DNA of 64,000 nt from Carposina sasakii (taxonomy: Eukaryota > Arthropoda > Insecta > Lepidoptera > Carposinidae): the NCBI GenBank assembly GCA_014607495.2, contig CP053170.1, positions 2,604,001-2,668,000 on the forward strand, given 5' to 3'. This document shows, piece after piece, positions 59,001 through 64,000 of the stretch. How positions within the stretch are numbered: the stretch's first letter is position 1; each line of letters opens with the position of its first letter. The notes beneath the pieces are model-generated. The model did not search any database and was not told the DNA's origin. It saw only the letters and a program-made list of their open reading frames with translations. Made by a program: the position numbers and the translations under genes.

Positions 59001-62000
59001 GTTTGCCACTGTCCATTATTACCTGTAAGTATCCATATATCTACTTTTCCTACTTATATTATAAACGCGAAAGTTTGTGAGGATGTAACGTATGTTAGTA
59101 TGTTTGTTGCTGTTTCACGCAAAAACTACTGAATGGATTTTTATGAAACTTCACGGTATAGCTTACATAATACAGAATAACACATAGGCTACAATTCATT
59201 ATGCGGGGAAAATATATTTTTATCCCGGATAATTTCGACATTTTGTTTTTTCTGCAGTCCACGCGGTCAGAGTCGTGGGCGTCCTTTACAGGATGTAACT
59301 AAATAAGTACATACTACAAAATTAGCCCAATATAATGACTTATCTACAAAATTTGAGACTAGAAATCACATATTTATTATACGAGATTGTTTGAACATTA
59401 ACGGTGTTATTACAAAAGAGCGCCTAAAGTTAGACTCGATTTAAATCTGACATTTGACATATCTGCCAAATTTAGGTCATGTTTAGCTAAAAATATGTTT
59501 AAATTATTTTGTAATACGGTCATTGTTTAAGAATTAAAGTCAAATGTCGCTTAAACGGTTGCTTAACTTCACACACGGTTTATAAGTAAGGCCCATAGAC
59601 CTATTGTAAAAGAATCCCCTTTCGACCTACTTAATTATCGTAATAATTTATTTAATTAATGCACTTGCAGAACAGATGTAAGATAAGCCGATTACAGACA
59701 TGCTCTGTCAACCATGCACGCCCCAACGCATACGTGACAAACTTTTATTGCGAAAAAACTTACAGAGTGCGTTTCACCGTATAGTTCCCTTGTATGATGA
59801 CGCTAGTTACTATGTGTGTATGACCACCTTTTTAATGTCACTACATACAAAAATGTTAGTTCCGAAATCAGACATAGGAGTTATTCCATGAAACGGGCGT
59901 AGTGCTAGCCGAACTTCTACTTGCGAAGGTTCCGTAAACTGTTATTGCATTTATGATGATAAGTTGGTGATGTCAAAGAAGTAGACAATATTATAATCAA
60001 CCAGAAAACCAACCGAAAAGTGTCTGTACCTATAGGTAGACTCAATTATGAAAATTGGGTGCACCTATAATTTGAATAGGAGTACCTCTGTCCAAACTCT
60101 TTGAAGATAATTGGGATAATACTTAACTAGTGGACCGCAGAAAAAATTAAAATGTCGGAATTTTCCGCAAAAAAACCCGTTTTCCGGGAGATGAGTACTG
60201 GTAAGTACTGCCTCTCGTGTTGAGATTATAGTTCGAAAACCTCATTCCGGTCACCAACCCGTCTGCCCAACGTGGTGACTATGGGCAAAGACCCTCCTAT
60301 GGCAGTAGCCTAGTGATGTGCTCTGGGGAGGCCTACGTCCAGCAGTGGACTGCAATAGCAACCTATTTAGGTCTGTGGATTGCAATAACAGCGTATGTGT
60401 CTATATTATGTATTTTTTGTATAATCATGGATGAAAACGTGACAACAATCTTTATATTTCACTACGTACGGAACGTACGTGCCAACCTTAACCTTATTAA
60501 AGACATTGTAATTCGTAAATAATACCACAAGCACATCAACGTACCTACAAGTATAATTCCTTTACCGCCTGTAAGGTCATATTCTACCATGTTGTTGTGG
60601 TTGACATCATTCCCATGTCCGGCGGAAATGGATACTATCGCTATGGTATTACTTAGAGGCATACCTTAATTAAGTTCCTGTGTCCCCTAAATGAGGCAGA
60701 GGGCCTCCATGGTTCGCTGTCAATACGCTTGTTCTTGACCTTAGCATTTTAATTCTCCAGATCTCCAGATCTTCGCCACTGCATAAATCGTCCACCGCCA
60801 AGGGTTTAGACAAAGTAACATTTATCTCGATCAAATCAATAGACGTCCGTTATCGAAACGTCTAATATAACCCTCTTTCCTATAGGAAGCCTTCACATTC
60901 GCGCGTTCGAAAATCTCACACACATTCCCATAAGCCACCCATAAACTAACTAAATATTTGATGTATGGAGAACGTACCTACCTACCCGTCATAAGCGGTG
61001 GCAACCAAAAAACAGCTGTAAATACCAGTCAGGCCAAAGAGGCTGGATAAAGGCATAGAGGAATGAAAGATAATCTTATTCCTCTATGGTAGGGGTGAGC
61101 AAATAACACATCCCCTTTTCACTAGTTACTAGCGGCGGTGATCTTACCACCGTTCTTTGCGCACAAATTTTTTTTTTGTCCTTCTAAATAGGTTAAGGTT
61201 GGGTTCTTAATAGGATAAATAGATTAACGTCGCTAATTATTAATTTTATGGATACATTCTGTGGTTCCGGTTAAACCTGCCTAGCATGACCACGCATCGT
61301 GGATATCGTGTCGTACGATATCGTATCGTCTCTATACAAAATTCAACATGGCAGCTATATTTAATGTATTTTGACAGGCTAAATGTCGATAAATCGGTTT
61401 ATCATATAGAATAGAATAGATTTTTATTTGAAAATTACACATACACGGACAGAAGTAACATAGAAAATAACATATCGTGTTTCGCAGGTCATGCTACTTG
61501 GGCTGGAGTCACTTACCAGTCCTTTTACTTAGTTAGATGCTCACCTTGTGCCGTCGACAGGAACACGGTCAGTTTCCGCTGAAATTAAAATAAATGTCGA
61601 CCATAGGTAGATACTCCATATTTACACTGCTTCAAGTTACAATGTAACTATAGGTACAATATTAATAGGTAGGTCTATAGATAGGCATAGGATATAAATG
61701 TATTCCGAAAAATGTTGTGTTAGTACATGAAAGATATAATGTGGGATCTCCCTTATGATTCTGAAGTCTGCCTACCCATTTTTACCCGACTGCGCGACGG
61801 AAAGGAGTGGTATTGTGTTTAACAGCCTATGTATGTATGTATGTATCTAGGTCTAGAATTCTATAATATTATTATGGAATGAATACTTTTGAAAAATATA
61901 AAATATTTTCTAATGATCGTAACATAACAACTGAAGAGTCGGGATCCATTATCCGACAGCCAAGCTAATATTTCAATGGATGTTCATTCATTCATCATCA

Positions 62001-62792
62001 TAGTAGGTACATATTCATTCCATAATAATATTATAGAATTCTAGAGCACCGGACATCTAAGTGCTTGTTTTTTCTTTTTGTTTTTTTATTATGTACAAAG
62101 TTTGGTTCTTTTTACGCAGTCCGGTTTTAGGATTTTTTATTCAGCCGTGTGTATATGTAGGTAGGTATCTAGGTACCTATATGAGAGAGTAACGATTATG
62201 TGCTGCTGCAGGACCAAGGAGCAGCTCCTAAGGCTACAGCAGGCAGGGTCAGATGAAAATGATCAGTGAGAAAGCACCTGCGAACACCCCTGAGTTCCTT
62301 AGTCGTCTCTTACGACATGCACGGAAGGAGCTGCAGCTGATGTATTCCGTTGACGCTCCGCATTAGCTTTTAGCAATAGACCAGGGGTTCCTAAAGTGGT
62401 CCAGGTCCAGGACCCTTAGGGGTTTTGGTTTTGGGAATTTGGTAGAAATGTGGTGTAAGCCTGTAGGGCATCTACAAGAACCAATAAACTTTTAAAGTGG
62501 TCTATGAGAAAAAACTTTGGGAACCCCTGCAAGTAGGTACTTTGTTTTGTATTGAAGCTGGCAATTTCTGCTTCATTTCCAGTGCCTCTCGTCTCATGAG
62601 ACCAGTTGGCAAGCACATAGGCGAGGTCCTCGCAGAGCTGGTGCACTCCGGCATGGACCCTGAGATGGTGGAACTCTTCGGGTTCAGTCTCGGCGGGCAG
62701 ACTGTTAGCTACGTAGCTAAGACCTTCAGAAACCTGACTGGCAGGAATATCTCCGCCATTACGGCGTTGGAACCTTCTGGCCCTTGTTTTAG
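53072..62792 (+). CDS. Secreted lipase-like alpha/beta hydrolase, 5' part
   Basis: Exon 1 is 53072-53173 or a few bases longer (MSYLFGLFVLTIAFSFCDNS, a signal peptide). Then 58340-58487, 58884-59024 and 62583-62792; the gene continues off the right edge. Exons 2-4 join in frame (phases 2 and 2). They encode the N-terminal half of a neutral lipase fold: KFLTFVVHSTSGRKKRYTYW, the strand and oxyanion segment TMVILLGYLDSSNFMIASLF, FNVIVVDNQRFATVHYYLAS, then the nucleophile elbow GFSLGGQTVSY (G-x-S-x-G) and ALEPSGPCF, where most relatives have LDPAGPxF. So the usual catalytic Asp position holds Glu. The phase between exon 1 and exon 2 does not fit with the first possible donor, so a downstream donor or an unseen exon is needed. 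Likely role: hydrolysis of neutral lipids or phospholipids outside cells, or a non-catalytic relative. Confidence 0.82.
53650..53710. repeat. Partial MITE K arm in lipase intron 1
   Basis: TTTGCTTTTCGCATAACATA and CCTGTTACATCCTGTAA. Confidence 0.55.
53755..54120. repeat. Repeat F split by a short TIR element
   Basis: Outer parts are repeat F (ATACATCAGCTGCATCTCC; GGCCCCGCTATGCTAAACGTG). Inside, 53892-54053 is a small element with ends TAGCATGACC and GGTCATGCTA, an inner palindrome ATATCGTATCGTACGATATC and CGATAAATCGGTTTATCATA. A second copy lies at 61279. Confidence 0.65.
54880..55065 (-). other. Coding-like segment of unknown origin in lipase intron 1
   Basis: On the minus strand an open frame reads MRIINNKALMMGPDGIVELK and continues with SFDSFNGKPVFNFGGVGEKR to SITVFF. 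The composition is protein-like, but I recognise no family and see no convincing splice pair. The opposite strand is open too, so this may be chance or a decayed gene fragment. Confidence 0.25.
55240..55800. other. CpG-rich block with strong hairpins in lipase intron 1
   Basis: It is rich in CGCG/GCGC words (GCGCGCGACGCGTC, ATCGCGCATGGCGCGACG) within AT-rich surroundings. A perfect 17-bp stem at 55361-55377 / 55383-55399 (GCGAGCATGGCAATGAC) has a 5-nt loop AGATC. No terminal repeats or coding evidence were found. It could be a recently inserted element or a regulatory island. Confidence 0.45.
55898..56017 (+). repeat. Dispersed repeat D (copy 7)
   Basis: CTTGTACGACTCAACTTTAC, AATTGGTCAGAAGTAGCACC and CCCCGTAAGGGATAAAGGCG, then a GTAT run. 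Confidence 0.7.
56066..56325. mobile_element. Palindromic MITE K (copy 2), 260 bp
   Basis: CAGGGTGTAACAGAAAGAGT to TTTTTGTTACATCCTG. The arms pair throughout (GCGAAAAGCTATGTAAATAG; AAATTTGAGACTCGAAAATA). No coding capacity. Confidence 0.85.
56754..56998. mobile_element. Palindromic MITE K (copy 3)
   Basis: AAGGGTATGTTAAGCGAAAA to CCTTTTGTTACACCCTG, left end slightly shortened. Confidence 0.85.
57145..57807. mobile_element. 663-bp element with 28-bp terminal inverted repeats
   Basis: GTAGGGGAAGATTGGGTAAT and GGGGGTCA at the left; TGACTCCC and ATTACCCGATCTTCCCCTAC at the right (two mismatches). An internal TCCGGGTAATTGAGGTCACT resembles a further terminal copy. It has no transposase. A LINE tail with (CTAT)n at 57428-57545 is embedded in it. 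Confidence 0.72.
57428..57545 (+). mobile_element. LINE or SINE 3' tail with a (CTAT)n run
   Basis: TCTCATTGTTGTCTTATATT, ATGCCAAAAGCCAAATAAAC and GATCTATCTATCTATC; the counterpart is at 22562-22683. Confidence 0.65.
57950..58145. repeat. Repeat F fragment in lipase intron 1
   Basis: CCCTGAGTTCCTTAGTCGAC, GACATGTACGGAAGGAGATG and CTGATGTATACTAGTGAAGC. Confidence 0.55.
59048..59400 (+). mobile_element. Helitron copy and a partial MITE K in lipase intron 3
   Basis: 59048-59283: ATATTATAAACGCGAAAGTT, CACGCAAAAACTACTGAATG, TTATCCCGGATAATTTCGAC and GGTCAGAGTCGTGGGCGTCC; the final CTAG is mutated. 59287-59400: ACAGGATGTAACTAAATAAG and AATTTGAGACTAGAAATCAC. Confidence 0.65.
60200..60357 (-). repeat. 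'CCACTGCTGGACGT' repeat fragment
   Basis: CACCAACCCGTCTGCCCAAC and CTACGTCCAGCAGTGGACTG. Confidence 0.72.
60955..61020 (-). repeat. Mariner-type MITE B, one end only
   Basis: ATTTGATGTATGGAGAACGT and GGTGGCAACCAAAAAACAGC then TGTAAATA. Confidence 0.6.
61279..61505. mobile_element. Short TIR element interrupted by a retroelement tail
   Basis: It matches the element at 53892 from CTAGCATGACCACGCATCG to GGTCATGCTACTTG. At 61407-61472 about 65 bases (AGAATAGAATAGATTTTTAT ... GAAAATAACAT) are inserted in the middle of TTTATCATATCGTGTTTCGC. Confidence 0.72.
62382..62529. mobile_element. hAT-like MITE just upstream of lipase exon 4
   Basis: The ends are CAGGGGTTCCTAAAGTGG and CTTTGGGAACCCCTG, in the style of hAT (Charlie-type) termini. 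The 148-bp element stops 53 bases before the exon 4 acceptor. The 8-bp flanks (CAATAGAC and CAAGTAGG) are poorly matched. Confidence 0.65.
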
Positions 62793-63114
62793 GTTGGTGT
62801 ATTTGATGACTTTGAGTGGGTTTAGTTATTTATTTATTAGGGTAAATACAGTATATCACACATTTTAATATTCTGTTACCTCTAAACCTGTATAGGTTTG
62901 TGGAGGCAATGATATTCGCTTACTCAATTTGTACACGACATTTAGTATACTATATACCTATACATTAGTACATTAAGAAACAACATTACAAATAACATTA
63001 GATCAAGGAACAATTTATGTGAGATTTTGTTCTATTCATAAAAAACTGGGCTTCTGGGGAGATTAGTTAAGTTGTTACTAGTTACTAGGCAGGAACAGCC
63101 ACAGCAAGTTAGAG

Positions 63115-63397
63115 CAGGCCTGTCCAACATACGACCTTCGGGCCACAATGCGGCCCGCATAAGCCCGCGAGGACATCTATTGATATTCGTTCAGCAAAAA
63201 TGGTCCAAAATTCGTTAATTATCTCATTATAATTATATAATTATTCGTCAACTAAATACTTGACTGCTCGAGCAGTATTGTGTATTATATTTTAATAATG
63301 CTACTTGAAATCGTTGCTAGTAGGAATTTCTTTTGGCCCGCTACGGTTACAAAAGTATTAAACTAGGCCCTTCACAAAATTATGTTGGACACCCCTG
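63115..63397. mobile_element. hAT-type MITE, 283 bp, with perfect 8-bp target duplication
   Basis: The ends are CAGGCCTGTCCAACATACG and ATGTTGGACACCCCTG. It is flanked on both sides by AGTTAGAG (63107-63114 and 63398-63405), a perfect 8-bp duplication. Subterminal GCGGCCCGC and GGCCCGC words match the common hAT style. It has no coding capacity. Confidence 0.88.
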
Positions 63398-63574
63398 AGT
63401 TAGAGCAAAAGGTCCTGGGGTAAAATTTTGGAAGGTCAAACATGGGGCCAAATGTTTCTCAGTCTGAGTACATACAATCTGTATTTGTTTGTTAATCAAT
63501 ATGAAATACGAGTATCGTTGATCTTTATTTCGTTCGTACCTATTTAGGACAATTGAGACAGTAAGTCTTGGAGA

Positions 63575-63640
63575 TTTTAGTCTGATAAAGCATTCACAGT
63601 TTATAGTGAAAGACAACATTTCAGCAGGTATAGGTGCCAT
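63575..63640 (+). repeat. 65-bp direct repeat, unit 1
   Basis: TTTTAGTCTGATAAAGCATT to GCAGGTATAGGTGCCA recurs at 63935-64000 with few changes. The palindromic MITE P copy lies between the units. Confidence 0.8.
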
Positions 63641-63691
63641 AATGGTCAAAATTCACTAACACTTTTGATGTCCCTATTAGACTAGGTTGGG

Positions 63692-63914
63692 TCGGTGGTG
63701 CCTCACAATTCTATACAGTTCTTGACACTTAGATTGCATTCTGGACTATACGTTACAATATATTAGTAATGTAGTACATTACTATACGGGATTACACTAA
63801 TAGAATCTAAATCGTGTCAACAGCGACTGGAATTGTGAGGCACCGAAAAGTCTAATGGTGCATCGAAACAGTTAGTATGACATTAGCACTCTATGACATC
63901 TTATTCCTCTATGG
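63692..63914. mobile_element. Palindromic MITE P (copy 3), left end missing
   Basis: CGGTGGTGCCTCACAATTC, ATACGTTACAATATATTAGT, GGAATTGTGAGGCACCGAAA and ATCTTATTCCTCTATG. Confidence 0.8.
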
Positions 63915-63934
63915 TTTTGGACCAACGATTTTTT

Positions 63935-64000
63935 TTTTAGTCTGATAAACCATTCACAGTTTAGTAGTGAAAGACAACATTTCAGCAGGTATAGGTGCCA
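63935..64000 (+). repeat. 65-bp direct repeat, unit 2 (cut by the window edge)
   Basis: Same sequence as unit 1, from TTTTAGTCTGATAAACCATT onward. The repeat may continue beyond the window. Confidence 0.75.

Overview
The window looks like lepidopteran (moth or butterfly) nuclear DNA. It is AT-rich and intron-rich, its genes are split into short exons with GT-AG borders, and dispersed repeats occupy a large share of it. These include the 'TCCACTGCTGGACGTAGGCC' repeat that often flanks microsatellites in Lepidoptera, Helitron-type elements ending in CTAG, tRNA-headed SINEs, LINE 3' ends and many palindromic MITEs. The species cannot be named from sequence alone.

Four host genes can be assembled. 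(1) Minus strand, about 33907 down to 3256 and continuing off the left edge: a secreted protein with a signal peptide, an acidic linker and a WAP-type four-disulfide domain. Its four exons join in one reading frame across an intron of about 26 kb. (2) Plus strand, 38469-48724: a complete 13-exon papain-family cysteine protease of 542 residues, of the insect '26-29 kDa protease' type (long N-terminal region, I29 propeptide, C1 peptidase). (3) Minus strand, 49888-49253: a two-exon gene for a 78-residue secreted cysteine-containing peptide that I do not recognise. It lies tail-to-tail with the protease gene. (4) Plus strand, 53072 to beyond 62792: the 5' part of a secreted lipase-like alpha/beta hydrolase that leaves the window on the right.

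Inside the giant intron of gene 1 lies a 3.2-kb PIF/Harbinger DNA transposon (23213-26388). It has terminal inverted repeats, an apparently intact two-exon DDE transposase on the minus strand, and a MADF-BESS protein gene on the plus strand. The two genes are interdigitated antisense: each has an exon lying inside the other's intron. The MADF-BESS gene carries one apparent single-base frameshift in a T run.

The rest is intron or intergenic DNA. Roughly: 1-3250 LINE 3' ends and Helitron copies; 3250-7600 WAP-gene exons among SINE copies; 7.6-33.8 kb the large intron with dozens of nested repeats; 34-38.4 kb intergenic; 38.4-48.7 kb the protease gene, most of whose introns carry insertions; 49-50 kb the small peptide gene; 50-53 kb intergenic palindromic elements; 53-64 kb the lipase gene. 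One nested insertion (29052-29388) can be compared with sibling copies of its host MITE that lack the insert, and it shows the Helitron signature (5' TC, 3' CTAG, A/T target, no duplication). Predicted products are secreted or lysosomal/digestive in type, but the sequence gives no evidence that the host genes act in one pathway.
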